NCBI RefSeq assembly: GCF_009223885.1
Contig: NZ_CP045144.1
Location: forward strand, 3,088,001-3,152,000
Length of the DNA: 64,000 nt
Origin: Ancylobacter sp. TS-1
Lineage (GTDB): Bacteria > Pseudomonadota > Alphaproteobacteria > Rhizobiales > Xanthobacteraceae
Direction of reading: 5' to 3'
The notes under the pieces are model-generated. The model was given only the letters and a program-made list of their open reading frames with translations. It had not been told where the DNA came from and made no database searches. Each line of letters opens with the position of its first letter. The first letter of the stretch is position 1. Made by a program: the position numbers and the translations under genes. This document shows positions 35,491-44,058 of the stretch, in pieces.

Positions 35491-36912
35491 ATGGCCACCG
35501 CCAGCGATTACATCGTCAAGGACATCAGCCTCGCCGATTTCGGCCGCAAGGAAATCGAGCTCGCCGAGACCGAGATGCCGGGCCTGATGGCCATCCGCGC
35601 CGAATACGGCCCCGCGCAGCCGCTGAAGGGCGCCCGCATCGCCGGCTCCCTGCACATGACCATCCAGACCGCGGTGCTGATCGAGACCCTGAAGGCGCTC
35701 GGCGCCGATGTGCGCTGGGTTTCCTGCAACATCTTCTCGACGCAGGACCACGCCGCCGCCGCCATCGCCGCCGCCGGCACGCCGGTCTTCGCCTTCAAGG
35801 GCGAGACGCTGACCGAGTACTGGGACTTCACCGCCAAGCTGTTCGACTGGCACGGCGCGAAGCCGGGCGAGACTCTGGTGCCGAACCTGATCCTCGACGA
35901 TGGCGGCGACGCCACCATGCTGGTGCATCACGGCCTGCGCGCCGAGAACGGCGACACCGCCTTCCTCGACAAGCCGGATTCCGAGGAAGAGGTGATCTTC
36001 TTCGCGCTCATCCGCAAGCTGCTGGCCGAGAAGCCGAAGGGCTGGTTCGCGGAAGTGGCCAAGTCGATCAAGGGCGTCTCGGAAGAGACCACCACGGGCG
36101 TTCACCGCCTCTACAAGCTCGCCGAGCAGGGCAAGCTGCTGTTCCCGGCGATCAACGTGAACGACAGCGTCACCAAGTCGAAGTTCGACAATCTCTATGG
36201 CTGCCGCGAGTCGCTGGTCGACGCCATCCGCCGCGGCACCGACGTGATGCTGGCCGGCAAGGTCGCCTTCGTGGCCGGCTTCGGCGATGTCGGCAAGGGC
36301 TCGGCCGCCTCGCTGCGCCAGGCCGGCGCCCGCGTCATCGTCTCCGAGGTCGACCCGATCTGCGCCCTGCAGGCGTCGATGGAAGGCTATGAGGTGGCGA
36401 CGATCGAGGACGCCTTCTCCCGCGCCGACATCTATGTCACCGCCACCGGCAACCGCGACATCATCACCGTCGACCACATGCGGCAGATGAAGGACCGGGC
36501 GATCGTCTGCAACATCGGCCACTTCGACAACGAGATCCAGGTCGCGGGCCTCAAGAACTTCAAGTGGACCAACATCAAGCCGCAGGTCGACGAGATCGAG
36601 TTCCCGGCCGGCAACCGCATCATCCTGCTGTCGGAAGGCCGTCTGGTGAACCTCGGCAACGCCATGGGCCACCCGTCCTTCGTGATGTCGTCCTCCTTCT
36701 CCAACCAGACGCTGGCCCAGATCGAGCTGTGGGCCAACGCCGGCAAGTACGACAAGAAAGTCTACACCCTGCCGAAGTTCCTCGACGAGAAGGTCGCGGC
36801 GCTGCACCTCGACAAGCTCGGCGTGAAGCTCACCAAGCTGCGCCCCGAGCAGGCCGACTATATCGGCGTGCCGGTGGAAGGCCCCTTCAAGCCGGACCAC
36901 TACCGCTACTGA
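35491..36912 (+). CDS. ahcY: Adenosylhomocysteinase
   Basis: S-adenosylhomocysteine hydrolase (473 aa), which splits SAH to adenosine and homocysteine and so relieves inhibition of methyltransferases. It is NAD-dependent. Landmarks are [31 protein letters not shown], the NAD-binding [32 protein letters not shown], and the C-terminal KPDHYRY that completes the neighbouring subunit's NAD site. ATG 35491 is the conserved [18 protein letters not shown] start. It is followed by an intrinsic terminator and is transcribed separately from the HPr gene, under the palindrome at 35361-35380. Confidence 0.97.
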   Translation: MATASDYIVKDISLADFGRKEIELAETEMPGLMAIRAEYGPAQPLKGARIAGSLHMTIQTAVLIETLKALGADVRWVSCNIFSTQDHAAAAIAAAGTPVFAFKGETLTEYWDFTAKLFDWHGAKPGETLVPNLILDDGGDATMLVHHGLRAENGDTAFLDKPDSEEEVIFFALIRKLLAEKPKGWFAEVAKSIKGVSEETTTGVHRLYKLAEQGKLLFPAINVNDSVTKSKFDNLYGCRESLVDAIRRGTDVMLAGKVAFVAGFGDVGKGSAASLRQAGARVIVSEVDPICALQASMEGYEVATIEDAFSRADIYVTATGNRDIITVDHMRQMKDRAIVCNIGHFDNEIQVAGLKNFKWTNIKPQVDEIEFPAGNRIILLSEGRLVNLGNAMGHPSFVMSSSFSNQTLAQIELWANAGKYDKKVYTLPKFLDEKVAALHLDKLGVKLTKLRPEQADYIGVPVEGPFKPDHYRY

Positions 36913-36936
36913 GGCCGGACGCGGCTCTCGTTGGAA

Positions 36937-36960
36937 GGGGCGCCTGCGGGCGCCCCTTTT
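36937..36960 (+). terminator. Rho-independent terminator of ahcY
   Basis: Perfect 8-base stem GGGGCGCC / GGCGCCCC with loop TGCG followed by TTTT, 24 bases after the ahcY stop. The convergent GNAT gene ends at 36964, so it may act for both directions, though the reverse side has only a weak T-run. Confidence 0.88.
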
Positions 36961-36963
36961 CGT

Positions 36964-37452
36964 TTACAGTTCCTTCTGCACGAAAACGAGATCGAGCCGG
37001 CGGCCGAACTTGGTGCCGATGCCCGGCAGATGGCCGGTCTCGACGAAGCCGAGCCGCCGGTGCAAAGCGAGCGAGGCCTCGTTTCCGGCGGTGATGCCGC
37101 CGATCATCACCTTCTTGCCGAGCGCCCGCGCCGGGGCGAACAGTGCCTCGACCAGCGTGCGCCCCAGACCGCGCCCGCGCGCGGCCTCGGCGACATAGAC
37201 CGAATGCTCGACGCTGATGCGGAAGCCCTCGAAGGGGCGGAAATCGCCGAAGCTCGCATAGCCCATCACTTCGCCATTCTCCTCGGCGACGATGACCGGA
37301 TAGGACTTGGCCTGCCGGTCGCGCAGCCAGGCGCTGCGGTTGGCGAGATCGGCCGGCGTGTCGTTCCAGATCGCCGTCGAGTGCAGCACCGCGTGATTGT
37401 AGATGGCGAGGATGCCGGGCAGGTCGGCTTCGACGGCGGGGCGCAGCATCAT
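36964..37452 (-). CDS. GNAT acetyltransferase, phosphinothricin/methionine-sulfone acetyltransferase-like
   Basis: A 162-residue acetyl-CoA-dependent N-acetyltransferase. Features are LRPAVEADLPGILAIYNHAV at the N-terminus, VYVAEAARGRGLGRTLVEAL (the Q/RxxGxG/A acetyl-CoA loop), and GGITAGNEASLALHRRLGFVETG. This pattern is typical of PAT/MddA-like enzymes that acetylate small amino-acid analogues such as methionine sulfoximine. ATG 37452 gives the conserved start; a longer ATG form adds 24 unrelated residues. No strong ribosome site is seen. Confidence 0.85.
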   Translation of the reverse strand: MMLRPAVEADLPGILAIYNHAVLHSTAIWNDTPADLANRSAWLRDRQAKSYPVIVAEENGEVMGYASFGDFRPFEGFRISVEHSVYVAEAARGRGLGRTLVEALFAPARALGKKVMIGGITAGNEASLALHRRLGFVETGHLPGIGTKFGRRLDLVFVQKEL

Positions 37453-37569
37453 GGCGGCATGCCTGTGCGGGATGGAGGGGAATTCGCACGCCCGCCGCTG
37501 GCGGGGAGGGCTCGGCTCTCCCATATCAGCTTTTCGCGGCCTCGCCGCTCTAGGAGGAAAGATCCCGGG

Positions 37570-37884
37570 ATGAGTTCGACCGATCCGTTCGATCGCATGC
37601 GTTTCACCGTCAGGCGGGTGAGCTGGTGGCAGGTGGCGATCGTGATCGCCGTGGCCCTCGCCGTCGGCACGGCCCTCGCCCTCGTGGCGGCCAGCGTGTT
37701 CCTCGTGGTCTTTCCCGTCGTCGTCATCGCCGGCCTCGCCTACCGCCTGTTCGGCGGGCGCAAGCGCACGCCGGGCGCCGGCGAGGGCCCCACCGTCATC
37801 GAGGCCGAGTACCGCGTGCTCTCCCCCGAGGAGGCGGCGCGCGCCGACGAGGAACGCTGGGATTCAGACCGGCGCCTGCGCTGA
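37570..37884 (+). CDS. Small membrane protein of unknown function
   Basis: A 104-residue protein: a 17-residue cytosolic N-terminus (Arg-rich), one long or two short hydrophobic segments (residues 20-60, VAIVIAVALAVGTALALVAA...VFPVVVIAGLAYRLF), then a charged cytosolic tail (KRTPGAGEGPTVIEAEYRVLS). ATG 37570 has AGGAGG about 12 bases upstream. Divergent from the GNAT gene and convergent with the flavin reductase. No domain is recognised; composition is like the neighbours. Confidence 0.7.
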   Translation: MSSTDPFDRMRFTVRRVSWWQVAIVIAVALAVGTALALVAASVFLVVFPVVVIAGLAYRLFGGRKRTPGAGEGPTVIEAEYRVLSPEEAARADEERWDSDRRLR

Positions 37885-37899
37885 GGCGCCGCGCCCGGC

Positions 37900-38673
37900 T
37901 CACTTCTCGACGAAGGCCTTCTCGATCACGAAATCGCCGGGCTCGGTGGTCGAGCCTTCCTCGAAGCCGCGCTCCTTGAGGATGACGCGCATGTCGTCGA
38001 GCAGCTGCGGGCTGCCGCACAGCATGACGCGGTCGTCTTCCTTGTCGAGCGCCGGCAGGCCGAGATCGGCGAACAGCTTGCCCGAGGTGATGAGGTCGGT
38101 GATGCGGCCCTGGTTGCGGTAGGGCTCGCGCGTCACGGTCGGGTAGTAGACCAGCTTCTCCTGCACCAGCTCGCCGAAATACTCGTTCTGCGGCAGCTCG
38201 TCCTCGATGAAGTCCTGATAGGCCAACTCGGCCACCGTGCGCACGCCATGGACGAGGATGACCTTCTCGTAGGTCTCGTAGGTCTCCGGGTCCTTGATCA
38301 GGCTCATGAACGGGGCAAGGCCAGTGCCGGTGGCGAGCAGATAGAGCCGGCGGCCGGGCACGAGATAGTCCACCAGCAGCGTGCCGGTCGGCTTGCGGCC
38401 GACGATCACCTCGTCGCCGACCTTGAGGTGCTGGAGGCGCGAGGTCAGCGGCCCGTTCGGCACCTTGATGGAGAAGAACTCCAGCGTTTCCTCGTAATTT
38501 GCGCTGGCGATCGAATAGGCGCGCAGCAGCGGCTTGCCCTCGACCTCGAGGCCGATCATCACGAACTGCCCGTTCTTGAAGCGCAGCGCCGGATCGCGCG
38601 TGGTGGTGAAGGTGAACAGATTGTCGGTCCAGTGGTGGACCGAAAGCACGCGCTCGTGATGCAGGTTGCTCAT
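37900..38673 (-). CDS. fpr: Ferredoxin-NADP+ reductase
   Basis: Flavoprotein (257 aa) that exchanges electrons between NADPH and ferredoxin or flavodoxin. The FAD-binding motif is LLRAYSIASANYEE (R-x-Y-S), followed by GPLTSRLQHLKVGD, the NADP-binding ATGTGLAPFMSLIKD, VRTVAELAYQDFIED and MLCGSPQLLDDM. The C-terminus AFVEK lacks the aromatic terminal residue of plastid forms, as in bacterial type FPR. ATG 38673; a palindrome at 38695-38714 lies just upstream. Confidence 0.95.
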   Translation of the reverse strand: MSNLHHERVLSVHHWTDNLFTFTTTRDPALRFKNGQFVMIGLEVEGKPLLRAYSIASANYEETLEFFSIKVPNGPLTSRLQHLKVGDEVIVGRKPTGTLLVDYLVPGRRLYLLATGTGLAPFMSLIKDPETYETYEKVILVHGVRTVAELAYQDFIEDELPQNEYFGELVQEKLVYYPTVTREPYRNQGRITDLITSGKLFADLGLPALDKEDDRVMLCGSPQLLDDMRVILKERGFEEGSTTEPGDFVIEKAFVEK

Positions 38674-38694
38674 TTACAAACCGTCTAAGTGAAA

Positions 38695-38714
38695 ACTTCC
38701 AACAAACCGGAAGT
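38695..38714. promoter_or_regulatory. Inverted repeat upstream of fpr
   Basis: ACTTCC and GGAAGT flank an 8-base spacer, 22 bases before the fpr start in an AT-richer patch that probably contains its promoter. GAAGTTCCG follows at about 38727. fpr genes are often redox-controlled; the regulator here is unknown. Confidence 0.35.
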
Positions 38715-38767
38715 GAATGTAATTCGAAGTTCCGTTTACTGCGCATTCGCGGCGCTGTCGACCCTTC

Positions 38768-38805
38768 CCGTGCGCGACGCTTGCCGTGCGCGACCCTTGC
38801 CGTGA
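38768..38805. repeat. 16-base imperfect tandem repeat
   Basis: CCGTGCGCGACGCTTG and CCGTGCGCGACCCTTG occur in tandem, followed by a partial third copy CCGTGA. One base differs. It lies between the divergent fpr and VOC-protein genes. No function is evident. Confidence 0.7.
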
Positions 38806-38860
38806 GCTCTCCCGCTGCGAGACAATCGACAGACCCGCCCGCCTGCCATGAGCGCGATCA

Positions 38861-39286
38861 ATGTTCAGCCATATCATTCTCGGTGCACGCGACCTTGCGC
38901 GTCTGACCGCCTTCTACGACGCCGTGCTGGCGCCGCTCGGCCTTGTGCGCGTCGACGAGCCCGACGATGGCGGCCCGGCCGGCTCCATGTGGGTGCTGCC
39001 CGGCCGGGGCTGGCCGCAATTCTTCGTGCAACTGCCCTTCAACGGCCTGCCCGCCACCTGGGGCAACGGCACGCAGGTGAGCTTCGCCGCGCCCTCAAGG
39101 GCGGCGGTCGAGGCTGCGTGGCAGGCGCTGGTGGAGAATGGCGGCTTCGACGAGGGCGGGCCGGGTCTGCGCCCGGGCTATGGCGAGGACTATTACGGCG
39201 CCTATGGCCGCGATCCCGAGGGCAACAAGCTGTGCTTCGTGCACTGCGTCGCGCTGGAGCCGCTGACCTTGCGCGGCGGCGCCTGA
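38861..39286 (+). CDS. VOC-family (glyoxalase/bleomycin-resistance-like) protein
   Basis: A 141-residue single-module pair (two beta-alpha-beta-beta-beta units): FSHIILGARDLARLTAFYDAVLAPLGL at the N-terminus and YGAYGRDPEGNKLCFVHC at the C-terminus. Candidate metal ligands are His4, His127 and a Glu, typical of lactoylglutathione-lyase-like folds. The substrate is unknown. It converges with the PAS-GGDEF gene. Confidence 0.85.
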   Translation: MFSHIILGARDLARLTAFYDAVLAPLGLVRVDEPDDGGPAGSMWVLPGRGWPQFFVQLPFNGLPATWGNGTQVSFAAPSRAAVEAAWQALVENGGFDEGGPGLRPGYGEDYYGAYGRDPEGNKLCFVHCVALEPLTLRGGA

Positions 39287-39301
39287 GGGCGCCCGCCGGC
39301 C

Positions 39302-40813
39302 TCAGCGGCCGGCGCCGTCGCTGGCGCGCTTGGCCTCGTACATGAGTTCGTCGGCCCGCTTCACCACGCCTTCGAGCCGCTCGCCGGTCACGCTGGTCGC
39401 CATGCCGATCGACAGGCTGAGCGTCGAGGTCGAGTAGAACTGGTTGTTGAGGGTGACGAGCTGGGCGATGTTCTCCATCACCGCGCGCCCGCCTTCCTCG
39501 TCGACGCCCGGCAGCAGCAGGGCGAACTCGTCGCCGCCGATGCGGGCGGCGCAGTTGGGGCTGTCGACGGCCTTGGCGAGAACCTCGCCCGCGCGCCGCA
39601 GCAGCGTGTCGCCCGCCGCGTGGCCGAGCTGATCGTTGACCTGCTTCAGATTGTTGAGGTCGATCATGATGACCGTGACCGGGAACGGGCCGCGGCGCTC
39701 CAGCCGGTTCAGCTCGTCGACATAGAAGGAGCGGTTGTAGAGCTTGGTGAGCACGTCGTGCTTGCCGAGATATTCGAGATAGGCCTCGGCCTTCTTGCGC
39801 GCCGTGATGTCGGTGAGCGCGACCTGCACCAGCGACCAGTCCTGCTCGTGGCCGGGCAGCACCGAGAATTGCAGGTGCACATAGAGCATGTCGCCGCCGA
39901 GCGTGTAGTTCACCACCTCGCGGGTGTGGAACAGCTTGCCGCTCCACAGGTCGATGAGCTGCTCGCGGAAATGGCGCAGCATGTCCTCGCGGAAGACGCT
40001 GGCGGCGTTGGCGACCAGTTCCGCCTTGGAGACGGCACCGAACATTTCCAGCGTGTGGCCGTTGACGTCGAGGATGCGGATCTCGTCGATGCAGCGCTGC
40101 ACGAATTCCGGGTGCACGTCGGTGAACACGCGGAAATCCTCGATGCCGCGCAGGCGCACATCGTCCATCAGCTGCTTGATGGTGGAGAAGTCCTCCACCC
40201 ACAGCGAGACGGGCGAGTGCTGGAACAGGCCGTGCGCATAGGCTTCCGCCCGGGCGGCGGTGCGCCGCGCGGTCTCGCGCTCGGTCACGTCCTCGGCCGA
40301 GAGCAGCACCCGCGCCAGCGTTTCCTCGTGGCCGGGCAGCACCGTGCCCTTGAGCTGGATGTCGAGCCGCTCGCCGCCGAGCGTGTAGTTCACCGCCAGG
40401 CTGGCGAACTGGGTGTGGCCGTCCCAGAGCTGCGCCAGTTCCTCGATATGGGTCTTGAGCATGTCCGCCCGGAACACCTTGTCGAGATTGGCGACGAGAT
40501 GGTCGAGATCGCGCGCCCCGAACAGCGAGAGCGTGCGCCTGTTGACCTTCAGCACCCGGATGCGGGTCGAGCATTCCGCCACCCGGTCGGGGCGGCCGCG
40601 CAGATGTTCGCGCAGCAAGGTCACGCCCTCGGCACGCCAGCGCTCGAACAGGGCCTTCACGGCGCTGAAATCTTCAAGCCAGAGCGAGATCGGCGCGAGA
40701 TCGAACATCTCCGCGTGCTCGGCCGCGCCGCCCGATGTTGCGCTATCTGAAATGGTACCCTGAGTGGTCACATCGAACCCGAAAGACGACGTCCTGGATT
40801 TGTTCGGCTTCAT
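39302..40813 (-). CDS. Diguanylate cyclase with two related PAS domains
   Basis: A cytoplasmic protein (about 503 aa from the ATG at 40813) with two PAS modules from an internal duplication (APISLWLEDFSAVKALF and SPVSLWVEDFSTIKQLM; each ends with a VNYTLGGE/D...VLPGHE strand), then a GGDEF domain: HDVLTKLYNRSFYVDELNRL and the intact active site RIGGDEFALLLPG. The product-inhibition site RxxD is not intact (KAVD, spacing longer), so feedback may be lost. It makes the second messenger cyclic di-GMP. No membrane segment or EAL domain is present. The start is uncertain: no good ribosome site exists for 40921, 40813 or the ATG at 40708, where similarity begins. Confidence 0.88.
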   Translation of the reverse strand: MKPNKSRTSSFGFDVTTQGTISDSATSGGAAEHAEMFDLAPISLWLEDFSAVKALFERWRAEGVTLLREHLRGRPDRVAECSTRIRVLKVNRRTLSLFGARDLDHLVANLDKVFRADMLKTHIEELAQLWDGHTQFASLAVNYTLGGERLDIQLKGTVLPGHEETLARVLLSAEDVTERETARRTAARAEAYAHGLFQHSPVSLWVEDFSTIKQLMDDVRLRGIEDFRVFTDVHPEFVQRCIDEIRILDVNGHTLEMFGAVSKAELVANAASVFREDMLRHFREQLIDLWSGKLFHTREVVNYTLGGDMLYVHLQFSVLPGHEQDWSLVQVALTDITARKKAEAYLEYLGKHDVLTKLYNRSFYVDELNRLERRGPFPVTVIMIDLNNLKQVNDQLGHAAGDTLLRRAGEVLAKAVDSPNCAARIGGDEFALLLPGVDEEGGRAVMENIAQLVTLNNQFYSTSTLSLSIGMATSVTGERLEGVVKRADELMYEAKRASDGAGR

Positions 40814-40937
40814 CGCGGAGCAGACCGGCAATGCTCTTGAGGTGATCGGCGAGTTCGGTTCGGTGGACTGTACGGGCCGTGAGCAGCGATGCGGGCAGCC
40901 CCGCCGGTAAATCAGGACCATCTGGTCTGATTTTCAC
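40743..40937 (-). CDS. Possible small protein overlapping the cyclase 5' end
   Basis: A 64-residue frame, different from that of the PAS-GGDEF gene, with a plausible amphipathic middle (TELADHLKSIAGLLRDEAE, then QIQDVVF). It overlaps the ambiguous N-terminus of the cyclase gene. The codon usage is moderately GC3-biased, like real genes here. It could be a leader peptide or small partner, the true N-terminus separated by a frameshift, or chance. Confidence 0.25.
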   Translation of the reverse strand: MKIRPDGPDLPAGLPASLLTARTVHRTELADHLKSIAGLLRDEAEQIQDVVFRVRCDHSGYHFR

Positions 40938-41073
40938 AGCAGGCTACGGAAGAATGGCGATTCTCGCAATGCCAGCCCCTGAGCCGGAGAGGGAAGGCAA
41001 GATATGAGCACGCGGCCTCTTGCGTTTTCGTATCATCTCGGCGACCGATTGGGGAGCCCTCCTCAGGTGCCAC

Positions 41074-42459
41074 ATGAGCGACATCGTCTGCATCTCTCCC
41101 ATTGACGGCTCCGAATTCGCCCGCCGCCCCGCCGCCACCGACGCGGCGCTCGCCCGCGCCGTGGCGGATGCCCGCGCGGCCCAGCGCGACTGGCGCCACG
41201 TGCCGATCGCCGAGCGTTCGGCGCTGGTGCTGCGCTTCCTCGACGCGATGCTGGCCATGAGCCAGGAGATCGTGCCCGAGCTTGCCCAGCAGATGGGGCG
41301 CCCGGTGCGCTATGGCGGCGAGTTCGGCGGCTTCGAGGAGCGCGTGCGCTATGTGGTGGACATGGCGCCGGCGGCGCTGTCTCCGGTGATTCCGCATGAC
41401 GAGCGGCCGGGTTTCCGGCGCTACATCAAGCGCGATCCGCTCGGCCTCGTGCTGGTCGTCGCGCCGTGGAACTACCCGTACCTGACGGCGGTCAACACCA
41501 TCGCCCCGGCGCTGATCGCCGGCAATGCGGTGCTGCTCAAGCATGCCGCCCAGACCATTCTGGTCGGCGAGCGGTTCCAGATGGCCATGGACCGCGCCGG
41601 CCTGCCGAAGGGCCTGTTCACCAATCTCGTGCTGACCCATGGCCAGACCTCGGGCCTGATCGGGTCGGGGGCGGTCGATTTCGTCAACTTCACCGGCTCG
41701 GTGGAGGGCGGGCGCGCCATCGAGCGCGCCGCTGCGGGTACCTTCACCCCGCTGGGGCTGGAACTCGGCGGCAAGGACCCGGCCTATGTGCGCGCCGACG
41801 CCGATCTCGACTTCGCGGTCGAGAACCTCGTCGACGGCGCCTTCTACAATGCCGGCCAGTGCTGCTGTGGCATCGAGCGCATCTATGTGCATGAAAGCCT
41901 CTACGATCGCTTCGTCGACGGTTTCGTCGACCTGACCTCCCGCTACAGGCTGGGCAATCCGCTGGACGACGCCACCACGCTCGGTCCGATGGCGCAGGGC
42001 CGCTTCGCCGATCTCATCCGCGGGCAGATCGCCGAGGCGGTGGGCAAGGGGGCGACGGCCCATCTCGACCCCGCCACCTTCCCGGCGAACCGCGAGGGCA
42101 CGCCCTATCTCGCCCCGCAGGTGCTGACCGGCGTCGACCATTCCATGTCGGTGATGACGCAGGAGAGCTTCGGCCCGGTCGTCGGCATCATGAAGGTGGC
42201 GGACGACGCGCAGGCGCTGGCGCTGATGAACGACAGCGTCTACGGCCTCACCGCCTCGATCTGGACCGCCGATCTCGACGTCGCGGAAGAACTCGGCGAG
42301 GAGATCGAGACCGGCACGGTGTTCATGAACCGCTGCGACTATCTCGATCCGGGTCTCGCTTGGACGGGCGTGAAGGATACCGGGCGCGGCGCCTCGCTTT
42401 CGCGCATCGGCTTCGAGATGCTCACGCGGCCGAAATCCTTCCATCTGCGGCACGGGTGA
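41074..42459 (+). CDS. NAD(P)-dependent aldehyde dehydrogenase
   Basis: ALDH superfamily enzyme (461 aa). Substrate-channel motif VAPWNYPYLTAVNTIAPAL, Rossmann FTGSVEGGRAI, general base Glu in LELGGKDPAYV, and catalytic Cys264 in NAGQCCCGIERIYV. The ESFGPVVGI motif and C-terminal MLTRPKSFHL are typical of succinate-semialdehyde/aminobutyraldehyde-like ALDHs; the exact aldehyde is unknown. ATG 41074 (MSDIVCISPIDG) is chosen over an upstream ATG lacking similarity. Its 3' end overlaps the convergent YegD-like gene by 38 bases. Confidence 0.9.
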   Translation: MSDIVCISPIDGSEFARRPAATDAALARAVADARAAQRDWRHVPIAERSALVLRFLDAMLAMSQEIVPELAQQMGRPVRYGGEFGGFEERVRYVVDMAPAALSPVIPHDERPGFRRYIKRDPLGLVLVVAPWNYPYLTAVNTIAPALIAGNAVLLKHAAQTILVGERFQMAMDRAGLPKGLFTNLVLTHGQTSGLIGSGAVDFVNFTGSVEGGRAIERAAAGTFTPLGLELGGKDPAYVRADADLDFAVENLVDGAFYNAGQCCCGIERIYVHESLYDRFVDGFVDLTSRYRLGNPLDDATTLGPMAQGRFADLIRGQIAEAVGKGATAHLDPATFPANREGTPYLAPQVLTGVDHSMSVMTQESFGPVVGIMKVADDAQALALMNDSVYGLTASIWTADLDVAEELGEEIETGTVFMNRCDYLDPGLAWTGVKDTGRGASLSRIGFEMLTRPKSFHLRHG

Positions 42460-43708
42460 GGTCGCCGTAGCGCCGCGCCGCCTCGACGGCGAGGCCGGTG
42501 CCGACCGAGCCGAATGTGTCGCCCTCCACCACGCGCGCGCCCGGCGCGGCGGCAAGGATCGCCGCGCGCACATGGGCGAGGCGGGTGGAGCCGCCGGTGA
42601 GGAACAGCGCGTCGATGTCGCCGGCCTTCAGCCCCGCCTGATCGAGGCAGATGCCGACGCGCCGGGCGATGCGCGCGGCGAGCGTATCGGTATGTTCGAC
42701 CAGCTCCTGCGGCGTGATGCCGACCGACAGGCCCGCTTCCAGCCAGGCGAGGTCGACCTCGGCGCGCTCCGCCTCGGCCAGCGCGATCTTGGCGTCCTCG
42801 GCCTCCATGGCGAGGGTATGGCCGCGCTGTTCCTCGATCACCCGGATCAGCCGCTCGACCAGTTCCGGCCGCGCCGCCTCGCGCCGCACCTCATGCAGTT
42901 CGCGCACCGTGCGCGAGGTGTAGAGCCGGTTGATGCTCGACCAGGTGGACAGCTCGTGGAAATAGCCGCTCGGCACATCCCGGCCGGGGCGCTTCATCGG
43001 GCTGCGGAAGCCGAGCAGCGGCATCAGCGCCCCGAGCGAGAGGTGGCGGTCGAAATCGGTGCCGCCGATGCGCACGCCGTCATTGGCGAGGATGTCGGCG
43101 CTGCGGTCGGGGCGGGCGCGCCGCGCCGGGCCGAGGCGCACGATGGAGAAGTCCGAGGTGCCGCCGCCAATGTCGGCGATCAGGGCGATCTCCTCGCCGC
43201 GCACCTGCTGCTCATAGTCGAGGGCGGCGGCGATCGGCTCGAACTGGGAGGAAACCTCCCTGAAGCCGATGTCGGCGGCGATGGCGCGCAGCGTGTCCTC
43301 GGCCTTGGCATTGGCGGCCTCGTCGTCGTCGACGAAGAACACCGGCCGGCCGAGCACCACGGCGTCGAGCGGGGCGCCGGCGCTCGCCTCGGCCCGTGCC
43401 TTCACCACGCGCAGATAGTCGGCGATCACGTCGCGGAAGCCGATGGCGCTTCGGCCGATCTGCGTCTTCTCCTCGATCAGCGCGCTGCCGAGCACGGCCT
43501 TCAGGCTGCGCATGAGCCGCCCGTCCTCGCCCTCGACATAGCGCGCCATGGCGGCGCGGCCGATGGAGAGCGTGCCGTGGCGGTCGTAGAAGACGGCGCT
43601 CGGCACCGTCACCTTGCCGTCCTCCAGCGCCGCCAGAACGGGCGAATCGCCGCGCCAATGGGCGAGGGTCGTGTTGGAGGTGCCGAAATCAAGACCGCAG
43701 AACGCCAT
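42422..43708 (-). CDS. Hsp70-family protein, YegD-like
   Basis: A 428-residue actin/Hsp70-fold ATPase resembling E. coli YegD (450 aa) with the nucleotide-binding domain but no substrate-binding domain of DnaK. ATP-site motifs: phosphate-1 CGLDFGTSNTTLA, ALIADIGGGTSDFSIV and ALFLTGGSTRLAHV. Several conserved YegD segments are visible, such as FDRHLSLGALMPLLGF and GSVGTGLAVEAARRYGD. Clients are unknown. It is a single-gene unit. Confidence 0.87.
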   Translation of the reverse strand: MAFCGLDFGTSNTTLAHWRGDSPVLAALEDGKVTVPSAVFYDRHGTLSIGRAAMARYVEGEDGRLMRSLKAVLGSALIEEKTQIGRSAIGFRDVIADYLRVVKARAEASAGAPLDAVVLGRPVFFVDDDEAANAKAEDTLRAIAADIGFREVSSQFEPIAAALDYEQQVRGEEIALIADIGGGTSDFSIVRLGPARRARPDRSADILANDGVRIGGTDFDRHLSLGALMPLLGFRSPMKRPGRDVPSGYFHELSTWSSINRLYTSRTVRELHEVRREAARPELVERLIRVIEEQRGHTLAMEAEDAKIALAEAERAEVDLAWLEAGLSVGITPQELVEHTDTLAARIARRVGICLDQAGLKAGDIDALFLTGGSTRLAHVRAAILAAAPGARVVEGDTFGSVGTGLAVEAARRYGDLTRAADGRISAA

Positions 43709-43842
43709 GCCGTTGCTCCCGTGGGAAGGGCACCGAAAGGGGCGACTTCCTAAAGCGTCCTTGTCGCAGCTTCAATGGACATGATGTTGACGCCGCGCCC
43801 GCCAGGCGCCACAGCTTGGCGGCAATCAGGAGGAACGACGCC

Positions 43843-43935
43843 GTGACGCTGCATAACTGGACGATGAAACACTCGATCGCCGTCGTGGTGATCACGCTCC
43901 TGGCGGTCGGCGCCTTCCTGTTCAGCTGGACCTGA
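43843..43935 (+). CDS. 30-residue single-span membrane peptide
   Basis: A GTG frame at 43843 with AGGAGG nine bases upstream encodes VTLHNWTMKHSIAVVVITLL followed by AVGAFLFSWT: a short amphipathic start, one hydrophobic helix of about 17 residues and a TGA stop. The ideal ribosome site makes it a credible small membrane protein; an inner ATG at 43864 would give 23 residues. It lies between the divergent YegD gene and exoD. Such proteins often regulate membrane partners; the target is unknown. Confidence 0.6.
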   Translation: MTLHNWTMKHSIAVVVITLLAVGAFLFSWT

Positions 43936-44058
43936 GAGACCGCGCCGGCCGAAGGTTCCGGCCCGGCCGTTCTGGCGAACGTCACAGTCCGCGCCTATCT
44001 GAAGGCAAGGGTTCGCGACAGACGTCACGCGCAGGGCCCCGGGAGGAGTTACGTCCGC

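Noticed and set aside
36937..36960. Terminator as a GC repeat only
   Set aside because: Perfect stem, tetraloop and T-run directly after ahcY make it a true intrinsic terminator.
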